From contig NZ_OZ035017.1 in the NCBI RefSeq assembly GCF_964031245.1, forward strand, positions 1,271,402-1,335,401: a DNA stretch of 64,000 nt, given 5' to 3'. The notes under the pieces were generated by a model. The model searched no databases. It had not been told where the DNA came from and saw nothing but the letters and a program-made list of their open reading frames with translations. This DNA is from Rickettsiella endosymbiont of Miltochrista miniata (lineage in GTDB: Bacteria; Pseudomonadota; Gammaproteobacteria; Diplorickettsiales; Diplorickettsiaceae). This document shows positions 20,698 to 30,703 of the stretch, one piece after another. Made by a program: the position numbers and the translations under genes. Numbering within the stretch: position 1 is the first letter of the stretch; each line of letters opens with the position of its first letter.

Positions 20698-21087
20698 ATG
20701 ACGACTAATTTGCTAGAACCTACCTTACGGGTTAAAACCAGACCTAATGATGCTAATAAAGCAGGTGATATTTTTGGTGGTTGGTTGATGTCACAAATTG
20801 ATATTGCCGGGGCAATTGCTGCAGCGCAACGCGCGAAGGGACCGGTTGTTACGGTTGCTGTCAAAGAATTAAAATTCTTACAACCTTTATTTATTTATGA
20901 TATTGCAAGCTTTTATACCAAAATTATTGCGGTAGGTAAAACTTCAGTAACTATTGAAGTCGAGGTCTACGCAGAACGTTACCAAGAGGGCGTGAATGAA
21001 TCTACGCAAATCAAAGTTTCAGAAGCAAGTCTGGTTTATGTGGCTGTATCAAAACCTGGAGAAAAACGTTTAATTCCCGACGAATGA
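20698..21087 (+). CDS. yciA: Acyl-CoA thioesterase, YciA-type hotdog fold
   Basis: A 129-residue hotdog-fold enzyme that hydrolyses short to medium acyl-CoA esters. LRVKTRPNDANKAGDIFGGWLMSQIDIAGAIAA contains the catalytic Asn/Asp-bearing YciA/acyl-CoA hydrolase motif, and VAVKELKFLQPLFIYDIASFY is the second strand region. I chose the ATG at 20698 (MTTNLLEPTLRV). An upstream TTG at 20662 would add twelve hydrophobic residues with no family support. It converges on minE with a 5-bp gap. It probably has its own promoter in the AT-rich gap at 20539-20690. Confidence 0.92.
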   Translation: MTTNLLEPTLRVKTRPNDANKAGDIFGGWLMSQIDIAGAIAAAQRAKGPVVTVAVKELKFLQPLFIYDIASFYTKIIAVGKTSVTIEVEVYAERYQEGVNESTQIKVSEASLVYVAVSKPGEKRLIPDE

Positions 21088-21092
21088 TGCGA

Positions 21093-21371
21093 CTAAGCAT
21101 CACTACCTATAGATATTTCTGCATTAGGTAGTGTTATATTTAATTCTAATATTGAACAGTTTCCAGTTCTTTCCAACTCAACTTTTACTTGGTCTTGATC
21201 AATATCAACATATTTGGCGATGACTTCAATCAATTCCTGCTGTAATTTCGGTAAAAAGTCAGAATTATTATCGGTTCTACGTTCATGAGATACAATAATC
21301 TGTAAACGTTCTTTAGCAAGCGTCGCGGTATTTTTAGGTTTATTCCTAAAAATATAATTTAATAAGCTCAT
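21093..21371 (-). CDS. minE: Cell division topological specificity factor MinE
   Basis: MinE stimulates the MinD ATPase and drives pole-to-pole oscillation that keeps the division site at mid-cell. The 92 residues show the N-terminal amphipathic/anti-MinCD part (MSLLNYIFRNKPKNTATLAKERLQII) and the topological domain with SHERR and LPKLQQELIEVIAKYV. It overlaps the minD stop by four bases, so the two are translationally coupled. The length is slightly above the 88 of E. coli. Confidence 0.96.
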   Translation of the reverse strand: MSLLNYIFRNKPKNTATLAKERLQIIVSHERRTDNNSDFLPKLQQELIEVIAKYVDIDQDQVKVELERTGNCSILELNITLPNAEISIGSDA

Positions 21372-22192
21372 GTCGCTACCTCCTCACGGCCAAAGAGACG
21401 GCGTAACAAACCTTTCTTTTCTAATTTAATAAACTTAAAAGGTATTTCTTCGCCTAATAAACGAGAAACTGCATCCGCATAAGCCTGATGCGCATCGCTT
21501 TCTCCGTTCAATGTAACTGGAACACCTGCATTAGAAGCGCGTAATACCGCTTGCGATTCTGGAATAACACTCAATAGAGGGATAGATAGGATATCCAATA
21601 CATCATCCACGCTAAGCATATCGCCTCTTTCTACACGTGTTAAAGAATAGCGTGTCAAGAGTAAGTGCTTTTTCACTGGTTCAAGACCTAGTTCAGCCCG
21701 CCTCGATTTACTATCTAGGATTCCTAGCATTCTATCGGAATCTCTGACAGAAGAAACTTCTGGGTTACTAACGACAATAGCAGTATCAGCAAAATACATG
21801 GCTAAGGTTGCACCGCGTTCTATTCCAGCAGGTGAATCACACAGAATATAATCAAACTCTTTTTTGAGTTCTTCTAAAACTTTTTCCACACCTTCTTTGG
21901 TCAAGGCATCTTTATCACGAGTTTGTGAAGCAGGTAAAATATAAAGATTCTCAAGCCTTTTATCCTTAATCAAAGCTTGTTTAATATTCGCTTCGCCGCG
22001 AATTACATTCACAAAATCAAAAACAACGCGTCTCTCGCAACCCATAATCAGATCGAGGTTACGCAAACCAATATCAAAATCAATAACGACTGTTTTATAT
22101 TTGCGGGAGGCAAGACCTGCCGCCATTGCAGCACTACTTGTCGTTTTACCGACACCACCCTTTCCAGATGTAATAACAATAATTTCAGCCAA
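21368..22192 (-). CDS. minD: Septum site-determining ATPase MinD
   Basis: MinD is a membrane-associated ParA/MinD-family ATPase that recruits MinC and oscillates with MinE. The 274 residues carry the deviant Walker A GKGGVGKTTSSAAMAAGLA, the switch region CDSPAGIERGA, and a C-terminal amphipathic membrane-targeting helix (KKGLLRRLFGREE). The gene is first in a minD-minE pair. MinC would normally lie just upstream, but the 219 bp up to repeat A2 holds no open frame for it. MinC must be elsewhere in the genome or missing. Confidence 0.97.
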   Translation of the reverse strand: MAEIIVITSGKGGVGKTTSSAAMAAGLASRKYKTVVIDFDIGLRNLDLIMGCERRVVFDFVNVIRGEANIKQALIKDKRLENLYILPASQTRDKDALTKEGVEKVLEELKKEFDYILCDSPAGIERGATLAMYFADTAIVVSNPEVSSVRDSDRMLGILDSKSRRAELGLEPVKKHLLLTRYSLTRVERGDMLSVDDVLDILSIPLLSVIPESQAVLRASNAGVPVTLNGESDAHQAYADAVSRLLGEEIPFKFIKLEKKGLLRRLFGREEVAT

Positions 22193-22411
22193 GGGTTGCT
22201 CCTATTATCAATTTAAAGAATGTTGTAGCGATCATTTTCAGCTAAGATTATTTTTTAGACTCGGTTATCGGCATTGCTTAGTCAGTGCTCACCCTATATA
22301 TTGATGAATGCACTATTAAAACGCCTATATAGGCTAATGTTACTGGATTTCCATAAGAAGTGGAAGTTTTCTTACATGAAAGATTAAAGTTTATTTTTTG
22401 TACAAGAAAAA

Positions 22412-22538
22412 TATACTCACAGCAATTGGATTTTTGGCAAGGCGCCGTGAGAACGAAGCAACCGGAGTGTATTCAGTATACATGAGGATTGCGAGTTGAA
22501 CGGCAACGCAGACAAAAATTCAAGTGCGAAGAGTATAC
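22412..22538 (-). repeat. Repeat family A, copy A2 (reverse orientation)
   Basis: A full ~127-bp copy with perfect TATACTC and GAGTATA ends, inverted relative to the other six. It lies between the divergent minD and recO genes, 41 bp before the recO ATG. A TTG-started extension of the recO frame begins inside it, but this reads repeat sequence rather than protein. Confidence 0.9.
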
Positions 22539-22579
22539 AAGGCAACTTAATATCGCTTACTAAGCATTTCTCTGGTCCA

Positions 22580-23296
22580 ATGTCAAACACCGATCAACTA
22601 CAAGCTGCGTATATTTTGCACACCCGTCCTTATCGAGACACTAGTTTATTGATAGACGCATTTACCGCCACACAAGGTAGAATAAATCTTATCGCCAAAG
22701 GCGCGCGTGGAATACGTGGAAAAAAATCACGCTTCAGAGGATCACTACAAGCTTTTGTACCACTGCTACTTTCCTGGCGCGGAAAAACTGATCTCATGAA
22801 TTTACTCAATGCAGAACCCCATCCTACTCCTCTTCCGCATTTGACAGGTAAACTTTTAGTTTGTGGTCTTTATCTCAATGAACTATTAATCCGTTTACTT
22901 TATCGTTACGATCCTTACCCACACTTATTCCAAGCTTATCAAACGGCACTGTGCAGCTTATCTGACAATCCAGTTATTGCTTTACGTGTGTTTGAAAAAA
23001 AACTACTCGCTGAATTGGGTTATGCTTTATACCTGGATAAGGATAGCCAAACTAACGAAGCTCTTTTACCCGAGCAGTCTTACCAATTTATTCCGAGTCA
23101 AGGCTTGGTGGTTTGCTTAAATAAATCACTCCCTAAGCAATCGATTTTTTCCGGCGCATCTCTTTTGGCGGTGCACCATGAGTCATGGGATACTCCTACA
23201 CACCTATTAGATGCAAAACGCTTATTTCGTCTTGCTTTAAACTATCTGCTCGAAGGAAAAATTATTCGTAGTCGTGAATTATTAGTGCTGTCATAA
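22580..23296 (+). CDS. recO: DNA repair protein RecO
   Basis: RecO acts with RecR (and RecF) to load RecA on SSB-coated gaps. The N-terminal OB fold is visible as AAYILHTRPYRDTSLLIDAFTATQGRINLIAKGARG, followed by FRGSLQAFVPLLLSWRGKTDLMNL. I chose the ATG at 22580 (MSNTDQLQ), giving 238 residues, near the 242 of E. coli. The frame continues upstream to a TTG at 22496, but those 28 codons come largely from repeat A2. The zinc-binding cysteines found in some RecO proteins are absent, as in E. coli. Confidence 0.93.
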   Translation: MSNTDQLQAAYILHTRPYRDTSLLIDAFTATQGRINLIAKGARGIRGKKSRFRGSLQAFVPLLLSWRGKTDLMNLLNAEPHPTPLPHLTGKLLVCGLYLNELLIRLLYRYDPYPHLFQAYQTALCSLSDNPVIALRVFEKKLLAELGYALYLDKDSQTNEALLPEQSYQFIPSQGLVVCLNKSLPKQSIFSGASLLAVHHESWDTPTHLLDAKRLFRLALNYLLEGKIIRSRELLVLS

Positions 23297-23483
23297 TACT
23301 GGTAATTGCAATTCACAAAGCTATTTTTAATTATTGAGGCAAGAATATGCTGGTTTTAAGGGATCAATACGTTGACGTGCGAGTTGGCATCTACTAATAT
23401 CACCCTTTTAATAAGCTAAGTGGTTATTAAATCCTCTTACTTAAACGTTATACTTAGAACAATACATCAATATTGGGGTTCAT

Positions 23484-23966
23484 ATGAAGTTTCACATCCA
23501 TTGCTTACTATCCATCCTAGGCCTATCACTATTAGCAGGTTGTGCATCTTCCTTATCCCCTGATGTATATACCGCAAGTGGCGCCGGACAAGTCCATCGT
23601 GTTGTTAAGGGTGTGGTAACAAATAGCCGAGTTGTAAAAGTAACTGGAAATGGCGGGCTTGGTGCCGGCGGTATAGCCGGGGGTGCTCTAGGTGCCATTG
23701 CTGGTTCCGAAATAGGTGGAGGGAGAGGTAGTTTAGCCAGTGGAATTGGTGGCGCCCTATTAGGTGGTTTTGTAGGCAATGAGATTCAAAAAGGTCTTTC
23801 AACACAAACAGGTGTTGAATATGTCGTTAAGCTTAAAAATAACTCGTTAATTTCAGTCGTACAAGCACCGATGCCAACTTTTAACCGCGGCCAACATGTA
23901 TTAGTACAATATGGCGCGGGCGGTCGTCCTCGCATTATTGCTGATCCTGATTACTACGCACGTTAA
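23484..23966 (+). CDS. slyB: Glycine-zipper outer-membrane lipoprotein, SlyB/17-kDa antigen type
   Basis: A 160-residue protein with a signal peptide ending in the lipobox LLAGC (lipidated Cys at about residue 19). Its centre is a 2TM glycine zipper, GLGAGGIAGGALGAIAGSEIGG and the following GIGGALLGGFVGNEIQ, and the C-terminus is a small beta domain typical of the SlyB/Pcp family and the rickettsial 17-kDa antigen. These proteins sit in the outer membrane and help its integrity. It has its own upstream gap (23297-23483) and precedes ampG by about 66 bp. Confidence 0.9.
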   Translation: MKFHIHCLLSILGLSLLAGCASSLSPDVYTASGAGQVHRVVKGVVTNSRVVKVTGNGGLGAGGIAGGALGAIAGSEIGGGRGSLASGIGGALLGGFVGNEIQKGLSTQTGVEYVVKLKNNSLISVVQAPMPTFNRGQHVLVQYGAGGRPRIIADPDYYAR

Positions 23967-24032
23967 TCATTTAACTCTCAAGCTCCTCGATAAAGGGAAG
24001 TTAAAATTCTTCCCTTGTTTTCAGGAAAAAAT

Positions 24033-25286
24033 ATGTCTACGAATAAACTCAGTAAACGCAATCTATTTTCTACACTATTATTAGGTTTTTCATCCGGTTT
24101 ACCACTTGCATTAACCTCTAGCACACTCCAAGCTTGGTTTACTGTCACTGGAGCAAGTTTACTTGCTATTGGAAGTTTAAGTCTAATTGGACAACCTTAT
24201 GTCTATAAGTTTTTATGGGCGCCCTTACTTGACAGATGGATACCTCCTCTTTTAGGAAGACGCCGTGGTTGGATTATTCTAATTCAATTGGTTCTTATAA
24301 TAGCCATTATTGGTATGGCGTTAACAAATCCGCACACCAGTGCTTCCTTATTAATTACGGTTGCTTTTATAGTCGCTTTCCTTTCAGCTTCACAAGATAT
24401 AGCTATCGATGCTTATCGAACAGATATTCTTAAACCTAACGAGCGAGGCTTAGGAACCACACTTTATAGCTGGGGTTATAGAGCAGCTATGTTGGTTTCT
24501 GGGGCCTTAGCACTTGCGCTGGCTGAGTATATAGGCTGGCGTAGCACCTATGTGCTGATGGCTGCTTTAATAGCGATCGGTCTCTTTGGGGCTTGGTTTG
24601 GTGAAGAACCCGTCGATGAAGAAGAAAAACATCCACCCACTTCTCTCTATTCTGCCATTGTTGACCCTTTTAAAGAATTTTTAAGTCGAAAATCGGCTTG
24701 GCTTATCTTATTGTTCATAGTCTTATACAAATTTGGCGATGCACTCAGCATTTCATTAACCACACCATTTCTCATTCGCGGATTAGGATTTTCTTTGAGT
24801 ACCGTAGCCTTTGTAAATAAAGGCGTAGGTTTTGTTGCAGCCATGCTAGGTCTTCTGGCTGGCGGTGTCTTAATGGCACGTATTAGTTTATTCCGTGCCT
24901 TACTCTATTTTGGTATTTTACAAGCTGTGGCTATTTTAGCTTTACTAAAACTGGCTATCGTAGGACATAATTTCCATTGGTTAGTTTTTGCTATTTCTAT
25001 AGACAGTTTTTGTAATGCCATGGCGAGTATTGCCTTCGTTGCCTTACTGATGAGCTTATGCAATCATCGTTACACTGCAACACAATTTGCTCTATTTTCT
25101 GCTTTAGCGGGTGCCGGACGGGTTTTCGTGGGTCCTTTAGCAGGTTTAATAGTTAGCCACTTCAATTGGCCTACATTTTTTCTAGTATCCTTAGCCACTT
25201 GCTTGCCTGGATTGGGCTTATTATGGTACTTACGTGATAACTTTAATAATAATCATTCCGCTCCTGTCGCCGATAAAACGGCTTGA
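24033..25286 (+). CDS. ampG: Muropeptide permease AmpG (MFS)
   Basis: AmpG imports GlcNAc-anhydro-MurNAc-peptides from the periplasm for cell-wall recycling. The 417-residue sequence has about twelve hydrophobic helices and typical AmpG blocks: LGFSSGLPLALTSSTLQAW near the N-terminus, LGRRRGWI in the loop between helices 2 and 3, and SASQDIAIDAYRTDIL. I chose the ATG at 24033, preceded by AGGA. A TTG 18 bases upstream would add six residues. It presumably shares a transcript with slyB or has a promoter in the short gap. Confidence 0.94.
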   Translation: MSTNKLSKRNLFSTLLLGFSSGLPLALTSSTLQAWFTVTGASLLAIGSLSLIGQPYVYKFLWAPLLDRWIPPLLGRRRGWIILIQLVLIIAIIGMALTNPHTSASLLITVAFIVAFLSASQDIAIDAYRTDILKPNERGLGTTLYSWGYRAAMLVSGALALALAEYIGWRSTYVLMAALIAIGLFGAWFGEEPVDEEEKHPPTSLYSAIVDPFKEFLSRKSAWLILLFIVLYKFGDALSISLTTPFLIRGLGFSLSTVAFVNKGVGFVAAMLGLLAGGVLMARISLFRALLYFGILQAVAILALLKLAIVGHNFHWLVFAISIDSFCNAMASIAFVALLMSLCNHRYTATQFALFSALAGAGRVFVGPLAGLIVSHFNWPTFFLVSLATCLPGLGLLWYLRDNFNNNHSAPVADKTA

Positions 25287-25357
25287 CTCGTATTTTCAAG
25301 GTTGAGGCGTATAACTTAAAAAATTAGTTAAAATCCAGTAAGTTTTAACCCATCCGA

Positions 25358-25387
25358 CTTGAATTTTCTTAGCATGCTCCCCATATA
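25358..25387 (+). promoter_or_regulatory. Heat-shock (sigma-32 type) promoter for groESL
   Basis: CTTGAAT (25358-25364) and CCCCATATA (25379-25387) are separated by 14 nt. This matches the sigma-32 consensus CTTGAAA-N(11-16)-CCCCATNT almost fully. It lies about 130 bp upstream of the groES start, consistent with heat-inducible chaperonin expression. A long leader follows with no further motif that I recognise. Confidence 0.82.
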
Positions 25388-25517
25388 AAGTGGTGTTGGT
25401 GTGGTAAAGTTAGCTTATTGTGCTCTTTACCAAACATCATTATGATTGACCCCTGCAGTTGAGGGGTTAATTGATTAATATCCTCATTTTGACAGTAATT
25501 CTTAAGGAGAAATCTGC

Positions 25518-25838
25518 ATGAGTGTTGCATTAGAAAAACCTTTAGTTGAAAATTTAGTTCCTATGAACGATCGCATTCTTGTCAAACGCGATGAAGAAGA
25601 AGAAAGATCGGTAGGTGGTATTGTTATTCCAGACACAGCAAAAGAAAAACCTGTTAGGGGTACAGTAGTCGCTGTAGGACATGGTAAACGCTTGAAATCA
25701 GGTCAAATTCAGGCTTTAGGCATTACAGTAGGCGATAAAATATATTTTGGAAAATATAGTGGAACTGAAATCAAACTTGATGGTAAAGAATATCTCATCA
25801 TGCGTGAAGATGATGTTCTGGCGTTAATCAAAGATTAA
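25518..25838 (+). CDS. groES: Co-chaperonin GroES
   Basis: GroES forms the heptameric lid of the GroEL folding chamber. The mobile loop VGGIVIPDTAKEKPVRG and the roof region are clear. The protein is 106 residues, about ten more than usual, because of an N-terminal extension (MSVALEKPLVENLVP) before the canonical MNDRILVKR. The strong AAGGAG at 25504-25509, eight bases before the ATG at 25518, supports the longer start over the internal ATG at 25563. groEL follows after 42 bp. Confidence 0.98.
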   Translation: MSVALEKPLVENLVPMNDRILVKRDEEEERSVGGIVIPDTAKEKPVRGTVVAVGHGKRLKSGQIQALGITVGDKIYFGKYSGTEIKLDGKEYLIMREDDVLALIKD

Positions 25839-25850
25839 TCACAATTTTAA

Positions 25851-27545
<1,695 letters not shown>

Positions 27546-27572
27546 GCTTTCAACCCGACCGTCTAGTTTCAT

Positions 27573-27600
27573 AAAAAACCCCGCTCCCGCGGGGTTTTTC
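27573..27600 (+). terminator. Rho-independent terminator of groESL
   Basis: The stem CCCCGC (27579-27584) / GCGGGG (27589-27594) has a TCCC loop. It is flanked by an A-run on the left and a T-run on the right (AAAAAACCCCGC...GCGGGGTTTTTC), so it can work in both directions. It lies 27 bp after the groEL stop. Confidence 0.93.
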
Positions 27601-27670
27601 TTTTTCAATGAATTAACTGCTACACTTAATAAACTGTGTAAAATGATCTCCTATATGAGGAATTATTTTT

Positions 27671-28573
27671 ATGTTTAGTCGTATTTTGTTATTTTTAGGC
27701 ACTAATATTTTAGTTATTGCTACTATTTCTATCGTTACCAATTTATTAGGGTTACATAGTTATCTCACTTCACACGGAATTAATTATCTATCATTAGCTA
27801 TTTTTTGTGCATTATGGGGTACAGCGGGGGCCTTTATTTCACTATTTACCTCAAAATTCATTGCAAAAAAAAGTATGGATTTAAAAATTATTGATCCCAA
27901 TGCTGCGGTAGGTGAAGAAAAAAATATCCTTGAAGTTATTCATAATTTAGCACGCAAAGCTGGATTAAAGGTTTTACCTGAAGTAGGTATTTATAATTCA
28001 CCTGAGCTGAATGCTTTTGCAACAGGTCCGACTAAAAATAATTCTTTAGTGGCTGTCTCTAGTGGCTTACTACAAAAAATGAATCCAGGTGAAATTGAAG
28101 GTGTACTAGGACATGAAATTACCCATATCACGAATGGGGATATGGTCACCATGACACTTATCTTAGGCATAATAAATGCTTTTGCACTTTTTTTATCGCG
28201 CATTGTCGCCTATGTAATCTCTGTGGGAGCTGCTGGACGTAATAATGAAGGATCGATCAGTGGACCTGGGCCGATGTTTTTTATGCTATCCATGGTGTTT
28301 GATATTCTATTTACATTCTTAGGTAGTATTTTAGTGGCTGCGTTTTCCAGACATCGCGAATATCGCGCTGATAAAGGCGGTGCTTTGTTAGCAGGTCGCG
28401 ACAAAATGATTGAAGCATTACAAGCATTACAAAAGGCAATGGAACCCGAAGATACACGCGCCCCTTCTTTATCGACTCTAAAAATATCACATAAAAGTGG
28501 TGGGTTTCGTGCTTTATTTTCAAGTCATCCACCCTTGGAATTACGCATCGAACGTTTACAAAAAGGAACTTAA
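27671..28573 (+). CDS. htpX: Inner-membrane zinc protease HtpX (M48)
   Basis: HtpX degrades damaged membrane proteins alongside FtsH. The 300-residue protein has two N-terminal membrane helices, the M48 zinc motif HEITH within LGHEITHITNGDM, two further helices after it, and the third zinc ligand in EYRADKGGA. Length and layout are normal. It stands after the groESL terminator, so it has its own promoter in 27601-27670. A CTTAATA/CTCCTATAT pair there is only weakly heat-shock-like. Confidence 0.95.
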   Translation: MFSRILLFLGTNILVIATISIVTNLLGLHSYLTSHGINYLSLAIFCALWGTAGAFISLFTSKFIAKKSMDLKIIDPNAAVGEEKNILEVIHNLARKAGLKVLPEVGIYNSPELNAFATGPTKNNSLVAVSSGLLQKMNPGEIEGVLGHEITHITNGDMVTMTLILGIINAFALFLSRIVAYVISVGAAGRNNEGSISGPGPMFFMLSMVFDILFTFLGSILVAAFSRHREYRADKGGALLAGRDKMIEALQALQKAMEPEDTRAPSLSTLKISHKSGGFRALFSSHPPLELRIERLQKGT

Positions 28574-28600
28574 TACCAATCTTACAATTACAAAAACAGT

Positions 28601-30559
28601 CTACAAGTCACCTTGCTCCTTTGCGTATTGCATCAAACCACCGCGAAAAGGGGCAAATCCTGCACCAAATATAATTCCAGCATCGATCAAATCGCTATCT
28701 GCAACAACTTTTTCTTCCAAACACTTTTTAGCTTCATCTATCATCGGCTGAATTAAACTATCCGCTAAATTCGTTGGCGCTTTATAATCTTCAGGAATTT
28801 TTTCTTTAATAGGTTTGCCTTTTTTATAACGATAAAACCCTTTTCCTGTTTTTCGCCCTAGCTCCTTATTGGCCACCATTTTTTCTAAACCTTCAGGAAC
28901 AACGCTGCCTAAAGATTGACTTAGTATCTTAGCAACAGCTAAACAAATATCTAAACCTACCGTATCGGCTAATTCTAAAGGCCCCATCGGCATTCCAAAA
29001 TCCACAGCCACTTTATCGATAACTGGCGCAGGGATTCCAGTTTGCAACAACAGTACCGATTGCATTAAATAGGGCATTAATAAACGGTTGACTAAAAATC
29101 CGGGTGAACTTTTTACAGATAAAGGCAAACGGTTAATTTGATGAACGAATGCCAAGCCCCTTTCTACGATGTCCGGCGCACTAATTGCCGATTGCACCAC
29201 TTCCACCAAAGGCATTTTGGCTACAGGATTAAAAAAATGTAAACCAATTAAACGTTCCGGGTGTTGTAACCCTTGTTGGATATCTTCTAAAACAATACTC
29301 GATGTATTGGTAGCTAATAATGCATCCGATTTAATTTGCTGCTCTAGCTGTCGAAATAAATCTTGTTTAACAGTTAAATTCTCAAATACTGCTTCAATAA
29401 TAATGTCAGCACGACGTACACCATAACCCGCTAAATCAGGTACTAGTCTATCCATCGCAGCTTGAATAGCGCGAGGTGTTTTTAATCTTTTTTGGAATAA
29501 TGCATAAGCTCTCGTCATAGCTGGAGCAATATATTTCGCTTCACGATCTTGTAAGGTTACATACAATCCTTGCATAGCACACCAAGCAGCAATATCGCCT
29601 CCCATAGTTCCTGCTCCTATAACATGAACATGTTTGAAACATGTAAAATCTTTTTTTCCCAGTTTCTTTAAACGCTCTTTTAAAAAAAAGACTCTAATTA
29701 AATGATTCGCTGTGGGAGTCAGCGCTAATTCACTTAATGAAACTGCTTCATGTAAAAATGCTTGCTTACTGACACCATACTGCTGCCAAAGATGCAGCGC
29801 AGCATAAGGCGCAGGGTAATGTTTAGGATTAACTTTGAGGTTTAAACGACGTTGCACAATTTTAGTAATAATATTTCTCATCCAATGATGATTAGTTATT
29901 TTTTTCCAATTTAATGCAAAAAAAGAATTCTTTTTTTTAGTTTTTGCTGAAGCGTAATATAAGGCTGCTCGTTCAGCTTGTCGCGATGGAACCAATTGAT
30001 CGATTAAACCCAATTTAACGGCAGCATAAGGAGAAATTGTTTTTCCTGTTAAAATTAATTCTAATGCTTGTGGACCTCCCAATAAACGTGGTAAACGTAC
30101 CGTTCCTCCCCAACCCGGGTGTATCCCCAATAAGACTTCTGGTAAACCTAAACGTGTTTTATCCTCATCAATCGCAATACGATAATCACATGCTAAAGCG
30201 AGCTCTAAACCGCCTCCTAAACATAAACCATTGATCAAAGCTACCGTGGGAATATTAAGTGCTGCTAATTCATCAAATACCTTTTGGCCTTGTCGAATAA
30301 AAGCAAAGATCTCTTCCTTAGTTTTTAATTTTCTAATGGTTTGAATATCAGCACCTACAATAAAACCATTTGTTTTGGCAGAGGTAATTACTAAACCTTG
30401 CACCGATTCATTATGAGTTACCTCTTTGATGATCGAACTTAATTCTGCTAATACATTTTTATCCAAGTTATTGCTAGAGCTATTTTTTTTATCAAAATAC
30501 AGCCAAAGAATTTGTTCTTTTTGCTGCAATTGCCAATTTAAATAGCCTACTTTCATCAA
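28601..30559 (-). CDS. fadJ: Fatty-acid oxidation complex alpha subunit (enoyl-CoA hydratase / 3-hydroxyacyl-CoA dehydrogenase)
   Basis: A bifunctional beta-oxidation enzyme. The N-terminal crotonase domain contains LINGLCLGGGLELALACDYRIA and LGLPEVLLGIHPGWGGT. The central NAD-binding domain has VIGAGTMGGDIAAWCAMQG, and the C-terminal dehydrogenase domain has the catalytic LIGLHFFNPVAKMPLVEVV. At 652 residues it is a little shorter than E. coli FadJ (714). It lies downstream of fadI and fadE on the same strand, separated from fadI by repeat A3. Assignment to FadJ rather than FadB rests on the neighbouring FadI-type thiolase. Confidence 0.93.
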   Translation of the reverse strand: MMKVGYLNWQLQQKEQILWLYFDKKNSSSNNLDKNVLAELSSIIKEVTHNESVQGLVITSAKTNGFIVGADIQTIRKLKTKEEIFAFIRQGQKVFDELAALNIPTVALINGLCLGGGLELALACDYRIAIDEDKTRLGLPEVLLGIHPGWGGTVRLPRLLGGPQALELILTGKTISPYAAVKLGLIDQLVPSRQAERAALYYASAKTKKKNSFFALNWKKITNHHWMRNIITKIVQRRLNLKVNPKHYPAPYAALHLWQQYGVSKQAFLHEAVSLSELALTPTANHLIRVFFLKERLKKLGKKDFTCFKHVHVIGAGTMGGDIAAWCAMQGLYVTLQDREAKYIAPAMTRAYALFQKRLKTPRAIQAAMDRLVPDLAGYGVRRADIIIEAVFENLTVKQDLFRQLEQQIKSDALLATNTSSIVLEDIQQGLQHPERLIGLHFFNPVAKMPLVEVVQSAISAPDIVERGLAFVHQINRLPLSVKSSPGFLVNRLLMPYLMQSVLLLQTGIPAPVIDKVAVDFGMPMGPLELADTVGLDICLAVAKILSQSLGSVVPEGLEKMVANKELGRKTGKGFYRYKKGKPIKEKIPEDYKAPTNLADSLIQPMIDEAKKCLEEKVVADSDLIDAGIIFGAGFAPFRGGLMQYAKEQGDL

Positions 30560-30576
30560 AGTGCTCCAGTTTTAGT

Positions 30577-30703
30577 TATACTCTTCGCACTTGAATTTTT
30601 GCCTGTGTTACCGCTCAACTCGCAATCCTCATGTATTTTGAATACACTCCGGTTGCTTCATTTTCGCGGCGCCTTGCCAAAAATCCAATTGCTATGAGTA
30701 TAT
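30577..30703 (+). repeat. Repeat family A, copy A3
   Basis: A full copy with TATACTC and GAGTATA ends, lying between fadI and fadJ. Its right end runs into the fadI coding sequence on the minus strand. The final codons Tyr-Ser and the TAG stop (30692-30694) come from the repeat. Its left end is 17 bp from the fadJ ATG. Confidence 0.92.
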
